Positions 20,186 through 30,581 of a stretch of DNA of 64,000 bases are shown one piece after another. Source of the stretch: Blepharisma stoltei (taxonomy: Eukaryota; Ciliophora; Heterotrichea; Heterotrichida; Blepharismidae); NCBI GenBank assembly GCA_914767885.1, contig CAJZBQ010000036.1:620001-684000 (forward strand), in the 5' to 3' direction. The first letter of the stretch is position 1, and each line of letters starts with the position of its first letter. Under the pieces are notes generated by a model that saw only the letters and a list, made by a program, of their open reading frames with translations, was not told where the DNA came from and searched no databases. The translations under genes and the position numbers were made by a program.

Positions 20186-20695
20186 ATGATTAGATTGAGA
20201 ATTAATATGAGAAGATTCACTTCTTTAGAAAAAGTCTCATATGTGAAAGTTCCTATTCAATACCCAGCAAGCAAACCCCCTGCCCCATCTCTTAAAGATT
20301 ATCAAATTTTGAATGTTAACCCTGCAGATAATAATCGAGACATAGTCAATGCTTACAGGAGAATCGCATATCATCTGCATCCAAAGAAAAACAGATCAGC
20401 CACTACTCAAGAAAATTTTACCTTGGTAACTGAAGCTTATGATCGCATAATGCTTCATAGAATGTCAGAGCAAGGAATTCCGCAGCCCTACACAGAAATG
20501 TATTATCCTGAAAAGTCTCACACAGCTTTAATCAAAGATTTCATTGAAGAGAACTCGTTTTTTATGCCCCATGTCTCTGAGAACTATCTGCGTAATTTAG
20601 TTATTTTTTATTGGTTTTTTGGAGTTGGATATATATTGAATGACTTTTATGATCCTTTTGAAATTAAAAAATCTAAAAATAAAACATTGAATTAA
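20186..20695 (+). CDS. Divergent J-domain membrane protein
   Basis: 169 aa. A J-like domain spans residues about 38-90: DYQILNVNPADNNRDIVNAY, RRIAYHLHP, then a FTLVTEAYD helix. The catalytic HPD is replaced by HPK, so HSP70 stimulation is doubtful. A hydrophobic segment near the C-terminus (LVIFYWFFGVGYILN) could be a membrane anchor. The N-terminus is basic and arginine-rich (MIRLRINMRRF) and may be a mitochondrial presequence. The ATG at 20186 was chosen; a second in-frame ATG lies at 20207. Confidence 0.7.
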   Translation: MIRLRINMRRFTSLEKVSYVKVPIQYPASKPPAPSLKDYQILNVNPADNNRDIVNAYRRIAYHLHPKKNRSATTQENFTLVTEAYDRIMLHRMSEQGIPQPYTEMYYPEKSHTALIKDFIEENSFFMPHVSENYLRNLVIFYWFFGVGYILNDFYDPFEIKKSKNKTLN

Positions 20696-20798
20696 TTTAG
20701 AAAGTTAATTTTGTTAATAGAATAAAGGTATTAGCATTCAATAATAATTGAACAGTTTATATTCGAGTAAAAAGCATTTCTAATTCTCAATAACTTAA

Positions 20799-21689
20799 AT
20801 GGATAATTTGCCTCTTTTTGATCTTCAATCATCTGAACGTGCTTCAATTGAACTATCACCAAACGAAAACTGCGTTTTATTTCTATTCAGCTCAAAAGAC
20901 CTCATTTTTGCTAAAGATTTCAGCAAAGAGCCAAAGTCCTCCAATTGAAAAATAATCGGAGTTTACATTGGAACTGAGATACTTAAAATAAAGCAATGAA
21001 CAAAAAAAGAAATGATTAGGACTCAAATATATCTCGGAGGAGAAGATATTACAGAATGGCAACCAAAAAGCGTTGAAGAAACCCCTTGAGTTATAGTTAT
21101 CAAGGAGACAGACATTATTTTAAGCATAAAAGCAGCTGGAATTGGAAAGCCACTTCTCGAAAACGTTAAAAGAATGGTAGGTTCTCAGAGTCCTGACAAT
21201 AAAATAAGCTTGATATCCAATAATACCCCAAGTATCGATTCGTTATCATTAAGGCTTGAAGAACTTGAAAAACAATGTAAAAGTGATCAAGAAGAAATAG
21301 CATTTTTGAAACAAGAAGTGGAAGCCAAAGATAAAATAATCCAAGAAGTCTTAGAAAAACTGTAACAGTAATATAGAAATGAAGTTCAAAACAAAGTAAA
21401 AATAAGAAGGCCTCCAATAAATCCTCCAAACTCTGTTCTCAGTAATGTCTATGAAAATCCTTACGATGCAGAAGATCAAGAATATTGAAAATCTGCTGAG
21501 GCCGAGAACAAGCAAAAAGATAGTTCATGGATGTCATCGAAATCCTATTACAGCAGAGAAAAAACTCCAAGCTCAATAACTTCACTAGGCCATTTTAAGC
21601 ATGCATCTAGCTTGCCTCCAAATTCAGTTTCTATGCCTTCGGAAAGGTACAAATTGCCAAGTATCAATGTATCTCCTAGAAAGTTTTAA
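20799..21689 (+). CDS. Hypothetical protein with coiled coil
   Basis: About 290 aa after splicing a 15 nt intron at 21362-21376, whose removal continues the frame through what would otherwise be TAA. The N-terminal half looks like a compact beta-rich domain of unknown family (LFLFSSKDLIFAKDF, IIGVYIGTEILKIKQW). It is followed by a coiled coil (LRLEELEKQCKSDQEEIAFL) and a Ser/Pro-rich tail ending SINVSPRKF. UGA is W at five or more positions. No family was recognised. It is 103 bp downstream of the J-domain gene in the same orientation. Confidence 0.75.
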
Positions 21690-21747
21690 ATTGACATTTT
21701 TCATTGAATACTTATTCTCACTTTAATAATTTTGCTTACTCATATAA

Positions 21748-22231
21748 ATGGTGACTTACCAATCAGGCAAACCAATCACAAAAGAAACTTGAGAAAAGTG
21801 CCGAGTTGAACAAAAAGATTTTTTATAGCGTTTTACTAGGAGTCAATGTATTTCCTATGCAGATATTTTATGTTCTTTTTAGAATACTCTGAAACTTTTC
21901 AGATCTCACATGGTGAACATTTGCGGAATTTGGATTTTTTTCGTTGGTATCAAAAATATCGTATTCTGGTATAAAATCTGCTGTTGATTTAGGAGTTGGG
22001 TATGAGTATTATTTGGATTTCTATTGCATCAATTTGGCTGTTCAATTTTTATGTGTATTCTCAAATTATTTTTGGCTCATTTATTTAGTTGTTCCTGGAT
22101 ATATAGGATGGTATGGATTTAAATACTTTTTGGCATGGGCGAACAAAACTGGTGAAAAGGAAGAAGAGGAGGACGACCCAAAGAAAAAGAAAAAAGAGAA
22201 GAAGCAAAAAATTAAATATCTTAAACGATAA
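21748..22231 (+). CDS. TMEM208 / SND2 homologue
   Basis: An ER membrane protein of the SRP-independent (SND) targeting route. A 16 nt intron (21751-21766) lies directly after the start ATG. Splicing gives a start MANQSQKKLEKSAELNKKIF. Two hairpin membrane regions follow (VLLGVNVFPMQIFYVLFRIL and the pair around VQFLCVFSNYFWLIYLVVPG), then YIGWYGFKYF and a highly charged KKKKKEKKQK tail, matching the family order. UGA is W in RILWNF and TWWTF. The donor is GTG rather than GTA. The length, about 156 aa, is near the family norm. Confidence 0.8.
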
Positions 22232-22466
22232 TTCAAATAGCAAATCAGGAGTTAAAATTTATTAAATTCAACAGTAATGATGCTTATAGTAATGCTAATC
22301 AATTTTGCCAAACTTATTTCTATCAAGTACCCATCATTCATCAAAATAATTATTAAAATTGAGAGAAAAAAGAACACTTTATGGCTTTACATAGACTTGC
22401 ATAGTTTTAAGATTGCAAAAATAATACTCTTTGCTTATTAATGTGCGATTTCCTAAACTTTTATAA

Positions 22467-23709
22467 ATGGAACAGTGGCTTGTATCAGTTCAGTGCCAGC
22501 CCAGTCAAAAGGACAGCATTTCTCAAGTAATTGAGCAAGAAGTTATGCAGATAAGTTCACGCGCACTTGGAAGAGTTCATCTATTCAATTGTCCTACTCA
22601 TTTTAAAGTCGGGTCTCTTGATCAGCTAGTAGCTTTAGCTGACGATTTAACAAAGCTTGATCATCATCTTGAAGGTGTTGTCAAAAAAGTAGAACGTCAA
22701 TTTGTTGAAATTGAGCCAAACCCTCACATTACTATTGATAACCCGTTTGTAGGAAACCAGCAGTCTTTTGCACCAATGGATTATGTTGCAAATTTTCAAT
22801 GGAACAATTCGAAATATCCTCCTACAAAAACTCTTCAAGAACTCTCAGGACTAATTGAAGAGAGAATGAGAGCCCTTGATGACGATGTCAAAAATAAAAC
22901 AGTCCGTTACCAAGAAGCTAAGAATTCATTAGGAGCCATCACAAAAAAAGAGTCCGGAAACCTTTATTCTAACTCCCTATTTAAATTGGAACAAAAAATC
23001 CTGTAAAGTACCCAAAAAATGCAAATTTTACCGATGTTTTGCCCCAGTTTAAAAGGGGGGGAGTAAGGACCTCGCAGAAATCATTACATCTGCAATTGCT
23101 TCACCTGAAGACTTTGTAAACTCGGAGCACTTTAAAACTTACTTAGTTGTGCTCCCTAAAAAAGACGTAAAAAAGTGGCTAGAAACTTATGAATTTTTAG
23201 ATTCGGGAGTTGTTCCTCGGTGCACAAAGCAGTTTGATGTCGAAGATAAAGACCTGACACTGTGGAGAGCTATTGTCCTTAAACCATCTGCTGATTCTTT
23301 TGTAGTTGCGGTAAAGCAAAATAAATGGGCTGCAAGAGAATTCAGCTTCGACCCTGCTTATACTGAAACCCAGCAAGCATCAAAAGAAAAGGTCAATAAA
23401 CAGTTCCAAACACAGCATAATTTGTTGTGGAGAGCCTGCAAAGTAGTCTTCAGTGAATTATTTATTGCCTTGGTGCATCTAAAAGCCATGAGGATATTTG
23501 CGGAATCAGTACTGAGATATTCCTTGCCTCCTCAATTTGTGTCATTCTATATAGTCCCAGAAAGAGACAGAGAAAAAAGAGTGTTGGATAGCATGGTCAA
23601 GAAATTCATGAGACCTGGAGAAACAGCAGATATGTATGGATCGAGAGAAGACTCTGATGAAAGCGACGATTTCTTCCCATTTGTCTTTGTCAGGCTTCCA
23701 TCATTTTAA
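22467..23709 (+). CDS. V-type ATPase subunit C
   Basis: The peripheral-stalk subunit that holds the V1 and Vo sectors together and controls their reversible assembly. Typical features: QWLVSVQC at the start, LGRVHLFNCPTHFKVGSLDQ, WNNSKYP, then after the IES KDLAEIITSAIASPEDFV, LVVLPKK, VVPRC, AVKQNKWAAREF and LRYSLPPQFVSFYIVP. One short family B IES (22970-23063) separates NLYS from KDLAEI, and TA-to-TA removal restores the frame. Length about 382 aa, as in other eukaryotes. The ATG at 22467 starts the conserved N-terminus. Confidence 0.95.
22970..23063. mobile_element. Minimal family B IES (94 bp) in the V-ATPase C gene
   Basis: Consists of little more than two terminal repeats: TAACTCCCTATTTAAATTGG on the left, and CAGTTTAAAAGGGGGGGAGTA on the right, with a 45 bp centre. 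TA-bounded. It shows that a near-internal-deletion derivative of family B is still an IES. Confidence 0.9.
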
Positions 23710-23807
23710 ATTAAAACTCTGCCTAGCACTAGATAACAATCAAATCTGTATTATTGTAAAAATAGTTATAAAATGTTCCATTAAGATAATCTATAAAGAT
23801 TTATACA

Positions 23808-24500
23808 ATGGCAATCTATGCTCTATTCTTATTATTTTCTTTAGTTTTTTCACAAGAAAATCATGAGCACACAGAGCCTGAAGATAACACAGTGACCGAT
23901 AGAGCTGAGCTGATGAAAGAGTGGAACGAGTATATGAATGATTTTGTCCCAGCAGATATGATGACTTTTGATCTGCCAGCAAGGGCTGAAGAAGACTTTA
24001 TCGAAACTATCGATATCATTCCTTCCTATATTAGAGGTGCTTACTTCATATCAAGCAGAGAAAGTAAGGATGTGAATTTTTACATACTAGATCCTTCAGG
24101 GAAACAGGTCTTCTTAAGAATAGGGAAAGCTGAAGCCATTTTCCACTTTGACGCAGCTGTGAAGGGCCAGTATATTTTTAGATTCAAAAATACAAAGATG
24201 ATGCAGTCGCATACAGTGACTTTTGCAGTTCATTGTGGCAACTCTACAGAGGATCCTCTGACTGCTGAACATCTGACACCATTAGAAAAAGACTTATTGA
24301 CTGTCCAAAGCTCGGTTAAGGACTTTCAAGTTGATCAACAATTTGCGACACTCAGGCAAGAGTCTCATCATAAAACGGTGGCTGCATCAAATATAAATTT
24401 GTTAATTTTCAGTGTGGTTGAAAGCATCTTTGTAGTTTTTGTCTCATTTTGGCAAGCGTATTATATCAAGAAGCTTTTAGATAATAGACGAGTTCTTTAG
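23808..24500 (+). CDS. p24 / TMED family protein (GOLD domain)
   Basis: 230 aa type I membrane protein of the early secretory pathway. Signal peptide (MAIYALFLLFSLVFS), a GOLD beta-sandwich (FYILDPSGKQVFLRI, FHFDAAVKGQYIFRFKNTK, VTFAVHC), a membrane-proximal coiled coil (FATLRQESHHKT), a single TM (LLIFSVVESIFVVFVSFWQ) and a short tail YYIKKLLDNRRVL. The tail has a dilysine pair and an FW..YY-like aromatic signal resembling COPI/COPII sorting motifs. No intron and no UGA needed. Confidence 0.9.
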   Translation: MAIYALFLLFSLVFSQENHEHTEPEDNTVTDRAELMKEWNEYMNDFVPADMMTFDLPARAEEDFIETIDIIPSYIRGAYFISSRESKDVNFYILDPSGKQVFLRIGKAEAIFHFDAAVKGQYIFRFKNTKMMQSHTVTFAVHCGNSTEDPLTAEHLTPLEKDLLTVQSSVKDFQVDQQFATLRQESHHKTVAASNINLLIFSVVESIFVVFVSFWQAYYIKKLLDNRRVL

Positions 24501-24667
24501 CATTAACATTTAAGCTTATTCTTTTATAAAATTCTGATCGTTATAATTTGATTAAAATTTCATTAGGAATTAAGGGAATATAATTCCAATGTTTGCAGCA
24601 CCCATTTGAAGCTAAAATAAAGATTAATAAAAATCTGAAATTCGCAAGAGAATAATTATTAATAAAT

Positions 24668-26145
24668 ATGACGAAATACATATCGGCCCGGATATGGATT
24701 TTAAGCATTCATATTACTCTCGGAAGCTTTTTAACTGGCTTCAATCAAGGCGTTTTTAATACCTGTCAGGAAAATGTTGCTTCTACGCTTAATTGAGGTG
24801 ATAATAAGAATCTTTGAATAGCTTTGTTTTCTGCTATGAATCCATTTGGTTCTATATTTGGAGGACTTTTGGCTGGGCCTATAGCAAGCAATTACGGAAG
24901 ACGGGGAGCAATAATTTTTTTTTCTATAGTTGCAATAATCGGCTGTCTCATTACAATTATTCCTACGACCCCAACATTTGGAATTGGGAGATTTATATCT
25001 GGCATAATCTCTGGAGCTTTTTTGACAATTCCTCCACTCTACATAAGTGAAATTTCTCCACCAGATATGAGCGGAAAGGTTGGCTGTTTATGTCAAACAA
25101 ATTTTGCGTTAGGAATCGCTACATCTTTTGCATTGGGGCTGCCGCTGCCCACAGGAGATTATAGTAATAACTCCTTTAATTATTGATGAATGTTTATGTT
25201 TGGCTTTCAACTTATAATTGAGGCATACCTTATATTTGTATTTTTATTTGTATATAAACATGATATACTTTTTTGTTTTAAATAGCCTTGACGTCAAATT
25301 ATTTTTTAGAAAGAGTAATTTAAAGAAAGTAGCATACACCTTATTGGCTTATAGAAAAGAAGAGAGAAAATGAAGCAATGACTGCTTTGAAATATGTATA
25401 TACAGAGGAAGGGATAGATGAAGTTGCAAAGTGTTTATTTGTAGATAAAGAATTAAAATCAGAGTCTGAGGCAAGCTTGCTGAATAAAACTGAAGTAACC
25501 CCGAGCTATAAAGAATTGATATATAATAGAAGATATTATAAAATGTTGAGGCTTGGATGCATGATGACATTGCTTCTCCCGTGGACAGGAGCTGCTTCAA
25601 TTGTATTTTACTCAACTTTTTTATTTGATAAAATAGGAGGCGGCACTTTTATGCCAAGGATATATACGCTAATTATAGGAGTCGTTAATTGACTATGCGT
25701 TTTGCTATCTTTGCCTTTTATAGACAAATGGGGTAGAAAGCCTATGATGAAGCTCGGAGTGTCAGGAATAATAATTGATCTTGTCTTGTTAGGAATATTT
25801 TCGGGAATTGATAGTTTGAGCATTGTTCTCCCAGTCATTTTTACCATTATTTTCTTGGTATTATGAGCATTTTCTGCAGGTCCGATACTATGATTATATT
25901 GTGGGGAAGTCATGAATGATAAAGGAATAAGCATTGCTATTTCTGTGTGCACTGCGAGTATATTAATCCTCGTTCTAACATTTCCTTATATGGTTACATC
26001 ATTGAGTGCATCAGTTACATTTTTTATATATGCTGGGATTACTGTAGGCACCTTGATTTATATTTGGATTGATATGATAGAAACTAAGGGATTAACAAAG
26101 CAGCAAATTATTAAATTAGTTGTTAAAGATAATCAAATAAAATAA
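24668..26145 (+). CDS. MFS sugar transporter, one short IES
   Basis: About 465 aa with 12 predicted hydrophobic segments. Family signatures: TGFNQGVFN at TM1, GPIASNYGRRGA (the RxGRR loop between TM2 and TM3), GRFISGIISG, YISEISPP (PESPR region), a central loop DTPYWLIEKKR after IES removal, LLPWTGAASIVFYS in TM7, DKWGRKP, and ETKG at the end (PETKG). UGA is W in many places. The IES at 25264-25334 interrupts the cytoplasmic loop. The substrate is probably a hexose, judged by family only. Confidence 0.9.
25264..25334. other. Short AT-rich IES (71 bp) in the sugar transporter gene
   Basis: TA-bounded, 71 bp, without obvious terminal inverted repeats or similarity to the MITE families. Removal joins KHD to TPYWLIEKK, the conserved transporter loop. 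It is typical of short, old IESs whose transposon origin is no longer visible. Confidence 0.8.
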
Positions 26146-26181
26146 AAATATACACTTTTATATAATATTTCTAAGAATTTA

Positions 26182-27456
26182 TTATTTTTTTAATTGTGCA
26201 TGATGAGATTGAAATCTTAAAGGTGCGGTGCTTGGCCTATGCAGCTTATCATCATCAAAATAAGGCATGCTAAACACATGGCCGTGAAGTCCATGCGTTG
26301 TTGATGGCTTTTTAGGTAAAGGCCCACTTAAGCTGGATTGTATACTTTTAGTAGCAGGGGTTGCTTGGCTTGGAAACTCCCCTTCTTGTGAAAACATCTT
26401 ATCGTATAAAAACTTTCTTACTTTCTCACTGCTTAAAAAAAGCTCCATAACTTTTCGCTTATCAATATCTTTGAATTCATCCAGCGTAATATCTCTTTCT
26501 CTATCCAAAGTTGATTTTTTTTTATTTTTTGGCTGATATCTTGACGCTTTTAATTTTCTAGCCAAAATTTCTTTTTTCCCGTCTTCAACACACTGCAAAA
26601 ATATGTCTTCAAGCTCACCTTTTTCTAAAATAAAATTCGTTTTTGCACCTCTTAAGTTTTTTAACGTTTTTCTTTCAACTTCTAGTTGATTTTGGAGATG
26701 GGATACTATTTGCTTAAATCTTGTTTGCACTTGCTGGAAATAGTCAGCCTGCTTGCTTGGAGATAGTGAAGTTTGATTCAGCTGTAACTGGCTCTTTTTA
26801 AGGGCTAAACTTGAAATTGCAGATTTTCCGAATTCACTTTGTTCACTGGATACTCAGATTTGGTTTTCAACGCTTTCTGTTGTTTGGCCTGTATTATTTT
26901 CTTCTAATGATGGATCAGGTGCAAGCGAGTTTACATGATTATGCTCTTCAACAAGTTTAAGTTGCTCTTGCAAATGCTGATTTTGTTTTCTTGCTGCAAT
27001 TATTTGCTCTTCCAAAAATCTTCTGTCATCTTCCATCTCTTCAGCTTTATTTTTTCAAGTATCCACACTTTCTTTTTGTTCTTTGCATAATCTGTCCAAT
27101 TTCTCAGCCTTTTCTCTTAGCATATCTCTTTCTTTTTCCAATGATTGAATTTTTTCAACTTTTCTCCTTTGAGATTCAGCTTCATTCGCTTTTTCCTTAA
27201 GGATTCTCATTTCTTTTTGGATTCTGTACATTCTCTCTTTATACTCATTTAGAAACTCTAGTTCATGCTTTTTCAGAACTCCCCCAACCTTTTGGTCTAA
27301 GCTCATTACACAGCTATTCAGATCAGAATACAGGGCATTTATTGTATCAAGGTTAGCTCCAGTGATATCGTTATCTTTCGATATCTTCAATCTTTGAAAC
27401 TGAGTCAGAAAGGTATCAGTTAGTTTTGCAGGGCTTGAGCTTCGACTTGATTCCAT
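26182..27456 (-). CDS. Long coiled-coil protein, unknown function
   Basis: About 424 aa. A short serine-rich start (MESSRSSSPAKLTDTF) is followed by nearly continuous coiled coil (ERDMLREKAEKLDRLCKEQK, FLEEQIIAARKQNQHLQEQL, LQNQLEVERKTLKNL). A conserved-looking helical block comes next (RKVMELFLSSEKVRKFLYD) and then a tail ending HRPSTAPLRF plus a basic end. UGA is W twice. No catalytic domain. Centrosomal or ciliary structural roles are common for such proteins in ciliates, but this is not shown by the sequence. Confidence 0.7.
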
Positions 27457-27737
27457 TATAACTTATGTTTTATTAATGAGTCTAAAACTTATTACTTATT
27501 ATTTAAAATATAATGATAAAGATAGTGTAGCATAGAAAGGTAAGTGGTGCACTAAGATGGAATTTAAATGAATTATCCTAAACGCTATAATAAATTATCT
27601 AATATTTAAACTCAGGATTAATTTTCAAATTCGACTCTTATAATATAAGGATTATGAGATCAATGCGAAAATATTTTAATAGTTTAAGAGATAGATGTTA
27701 TTAAAATGGAATTTTAACTGAAAAAATAAATTTAAAA

Positions 27738-28064
27738 ATGAGATACATGATTGCTCTCTCACTACTTATTCTTTCAATTATCAGCGCAGAAAGTGAATTA
27801 GACACATTTTTAGAAGATAATATTCAGAAAGATGATAGCATTGATGCAATTATCAGTCAGCTCGAAATAGCGCAAGGATATTCTAATGGTAATTCAATAT
27901 TTTTAACTGTTTTGAGTTCAGATGAAGATGAAGAAATCAAGACAGGAGACGAGTTAGGAATAAGAGCAGGAGGTGAGCCCCCTCTGAAAACAGGTGAAAA
28001 AGCTGGCAATACAATTGTAGCATCTACAAAGATGAGATTTAAAATACCTGATATGAACGCATAA
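27738..28064 (+). CDS. Small secreted or vesicular acidic protein, unknown
   Basis: 108 aa. A clear signal peptide (MRYMIALSLLILSIISAES) is followed by an acidic chain (LDTFLEDNIQKDDSIDAII, SSDEDEEIKTGDE) and a glycine-rich basic end. No cysteines and no TM after the signal peptide. Not recognised. It converges on the Mis18/Yippee-like gene with 28 nt between stops. Confidence 0.6.
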   Translation: MRYMIALSLLILSIISAESELDTFLEDNIQKDDSIDAIISQLEIAQGYSNGNSIFLTVLSSDEDEEIKTGDELGIRAGGEPPLKTGEKAGNTIVASTKMRFKIPDMNA

Positions 28065-28092
28065 GTATATTAAAAATTATTTTTAAACTAAT

Positions 28093-28527
28093 CTATTCAA
28101 GTCGTTTACTTATTACTTGGCATATTTTTATCATTTTTTCAATAGTGTTTTCATATTTACTCAATTGTTCTTCACTATTAATAAAAGTCTCTCTTGTTGT
28201 GGCGTATAGATTTCTCAAAATTACAATTTTTTCACTTATAGTTGCTTTCCCAACTGCTTTATCATACCTTATTCCAAAAAGTCCTTCCAATTCCCATAAT
28301 TTTTGAGTGCATGCTTTATATTGATGCCCGATTTGCTCGCCACACTGAGAGCAGTATATTAATTTTACAACACAATTATCTTCAGCCACTCTCTCACTTC
28401 CAACTATATGATTATTAAGCGTTGAGTAAAATCACATTCCACTCCAATCTCCTATATAATCGCTTTCTTTCACTAGAATAAATTCGCATTCTTTACACTT
28501 CAAACAGTCTTGAGCGGGATTATTCAT
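28093..28527 (-). CDS. Yippee/Mis18-like zinc-binding protein
   Basis: About 144 aa. Two CxxC pairs frame a beta-rich domain: CKCKECEF-type first pair (CLKCKEC), then SDYIGDWSGMWF, NNHIVGSE, and the second pair CSQCGEQIGHQYKAC. The arrangement fits the Yippee/Mis18/cereblon fold, and the C-terminal helical part (NSEEQLSKYENTIEKMIK) fits Mis18 proteins, which prime centromeric histone deposition. UGA is W once. Mis18 is the better guess because of the C-terminal coiled coil, but the assignment is tentative. Confidence 0.6.
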
Positions 28528-28609
28528 TTTAATCGTATTTATTAATACTTACGAGAGAATTTATAGGACTTTCAGAGACCTGACTAATTTAAATGAACTT
28601 GAGTAATAA

Positions 28610-29365
28610 ATGGAAAATTACTATGATCTGCTTGGAGTAAAGCCAGACTGCACAGAAAAGCAGTTGAAAAAAGCTTACAAGTAAATCATAAATTAGAGAA
28701 AAAGCTTTAAAGCATCATCCAGATAAAACACAATCAACGTCTTCTGATCTGTTTCAAGCCATCCAGAAAGCATATGAATTTTTGAAAAATCCTGAAAATA
28801 GAAATACTTATAATGCTGCTTTAATAGCAAATGAAGAAAGAGAAAAAAGATTATCATCAGCTTCTAGTAGAGTAAAAAAATTCAGAGAAGAACTGCTAAA
28901 GAAAGAAAAAGAAGCCAAAGATTCACTCTTAAATAAAAATTATAATATTCCTGCAAAAAGATATGCAAATGAAGAAAAGCCAGAAGAATATCCTTCATCT
29001 ACAGATTTTCTCGGTAGCTATATTATAAAAGCTAAATGAGATGAAAGTCGAGGATACACCGAATCAATACTGAGATCAATTTTTGAGGAGTATGGCCCTA
29101 TAGCAAAAATCGACATGAAAAAATCTAAGGCAATTATTCATTTCTGCAGTGAAGGATCATCTGTAATTGATAATTAGTTTAGCAAAGAGCTATTTCTACT
29201 CCTCCTAATGAATTTCAAGTTTCAAGATTAAAGCAGCATAAGATATGAAATCTAACAAAAAAGCAAAAAATAGATGAAGAAATAAAGGTTGGCTTCGAAA
29301 GCAAAAGCGATTTAGTTGCTAAAAGGATGAAAATTTTGCAGGAAAAACTAAAGTCTCGCCATTAA
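28610..29365 (+). CDS. DNAJC17-like protein: J domain plus RRM
   Basis: The J domain is intact (YYDLLGVKPDCTEKQLKKAY, HHPDK). It is followed by a charged helix (EEREKRLSSASSRVKKF), an RRM-like domain (RSIFEEYGPIAKIDMKKSKA) and a C-terminal helical tail (NLTKKQKIDEEIKVGFESKS). This is the DNAJC17/Cwf23 architecture linked to pre-mRNA splicing. A 16 nt intron at 28681-28696 interrupts the J domain. A second intron must be 20 nt long (29163-29182) to keep the frame, because the 15 nt acceptor inside it leads to a stop. UGA is W at about 29037 and in KIWNL. Confidence 0.8.
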
Positions 29366-29432
29366 TTTAACCTTTTTGAACGGATTAAATCAAAAATCTA
29401 TGAAATTAAGGTTCTTTATATTTTAATAAAAA

Positions 29433-30539
29433 ATGATGAATATATCAAGCTGGCTACTAGATGGAGCTAAAGAAGTGGGTAGATCAGCAATAAGTCAAAT
29501 GTATGATTTAGGCTCAAGTCTAACATCGTCTATAGCCGGCTCAGCAGGGAAAGTAATATACTCGATCAAAGACATGATTTGGGATCGTGGCCTTTGTTAC
29601 ATGTGCAAAAGTAGCCAAATAATTGATATACCTTGCAAACATTGTCTTTGTCGATTTTGCCTAGTAAGATACATCTCAATCATGACAGAAAATCAAGATT
29701 GCGATTTTGTCCCTTGCTTTATATGCAAATTTCCGATTTCAGTAAATATTGATGAAATAAATGCAAATGAAGAATGTAAAGATCCTGAGGAGGATAAGTC
29801 TTATAATATAGACTCATCAGAAAATAGCAATTGCATAGATGCGAAATCAGAAGAAGTTCGATGTCAAAATCGTTCATCTTCAATCTCAAGACCACCTCCA
29901 ATGTTTCTCTGTGAAATTGATGGAGAGCAGCATAGTATGGATGATGCTTTCACCTTAGAATGTGACCACAGATTCTGCAGGTCTTGCATTGAGCAATATA
30001 TAACTATTAAAATCGATTCTAATGAGCTCAGGGAAGATCAATTAGCATGCCCATTGTGCAATAACCCAATCACTGTAAACGAAGTATTTGGAGCAGTCCC
30101 ATACAATAAATACATGCTTTATATAAATATCAAAGATCGAACAGCCATTGTTGATGGCCATCCTGTGAAGCAATGCCCATATTGCGAGATATTGATATCT
30201 ATCCCAGCAAATTTAAAAAAAATTGTTTGCCCGAATCCACATTGCAAAAAAACATATTGCCCTCAATGCAACAAGAATTATCATCCTGGTAAAAGCTGCC
30301 AAGAAATGAATAAAGTCGAAGAGGAAATTCCAGGCATCGCGAAATGCCCAAAGTGTGGGGAAGGGTATTTCAAAGACGATGGCTGCAATTTTATGACTTG
30401 CAGACGAACGTGCCAAAACTTTACTTGCTTCTGCTTTTTATGTGGAAAGAAGCTAAGTAGAAGTCAGCATTATTCCCACTTTCAGAAAGGGGGACCCTTT
30501 GGGCAGTCGTGCAATACTCTTGATGGTATAAAAGAATAG
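29433..30539 (+). CDS. RBR (RING-IBR-RING) E3 ubiquitin ligase
   Basis: 368 aa. Residues about 53-105 form an extra cysteine-rich RING-like unit (CYMCKSS, CKHCLCRFCL, CFIC). The RBR module follows: RING1 (CEIDGEQH, LECDHRFCRSCIEQYI, CPLC), IBR (CPYCEILI, VCPNPHCKKTYCPQCNKNYH) and RING2/Rcat (CPKCGEGYFKDDGCNFMTC with CFLCGKKL). The Rcat cysteine in DGCNF is the likely catalytic residue forming the thioester with ubiquitin. The N-terminal 45 residues are helical and may contact membranes. No intron and no UGA codons. It resembles ARIH/RNF144-like enzymes without a clear subfamily. Confidence 0.9.
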   Translation: MMNISSWLLDGAKEVGRSAISQMYDLGSSLTSSIAGSAGKVIYSIKDMIWDRGLCYMCKSSQIIDIPCKHCLCRFCLVRYISIMTENQDCDFVPCFICKFPISVNIDEINANEECKDPEEDKSYNIDSSENSNCIDAKSEEVRCQNRSSSISRPPPMFLCEIDGEQHSMDDAFTLECDHRFCRSCIEQYITIKIDSNELREDQLACPLCNNPITVNEVFGAVPYNKYMLYINIKDRTAIVDGHPVKQCPYCEILISIPANLKKIVCPNPHCKKTYCPQCNKNYHPGKSCQEMNKVEEEIPGIAKCPKCGEGYFKDDGCNFMTCRRTCQNFTCFCFLCGKKLSRSQHYSHFQKGGPFGQSCNTLDGIKE

Positions 30540-30581
30540 CACTGATTTAATTTATATAAAGCGATTTACATATTAAATGAT

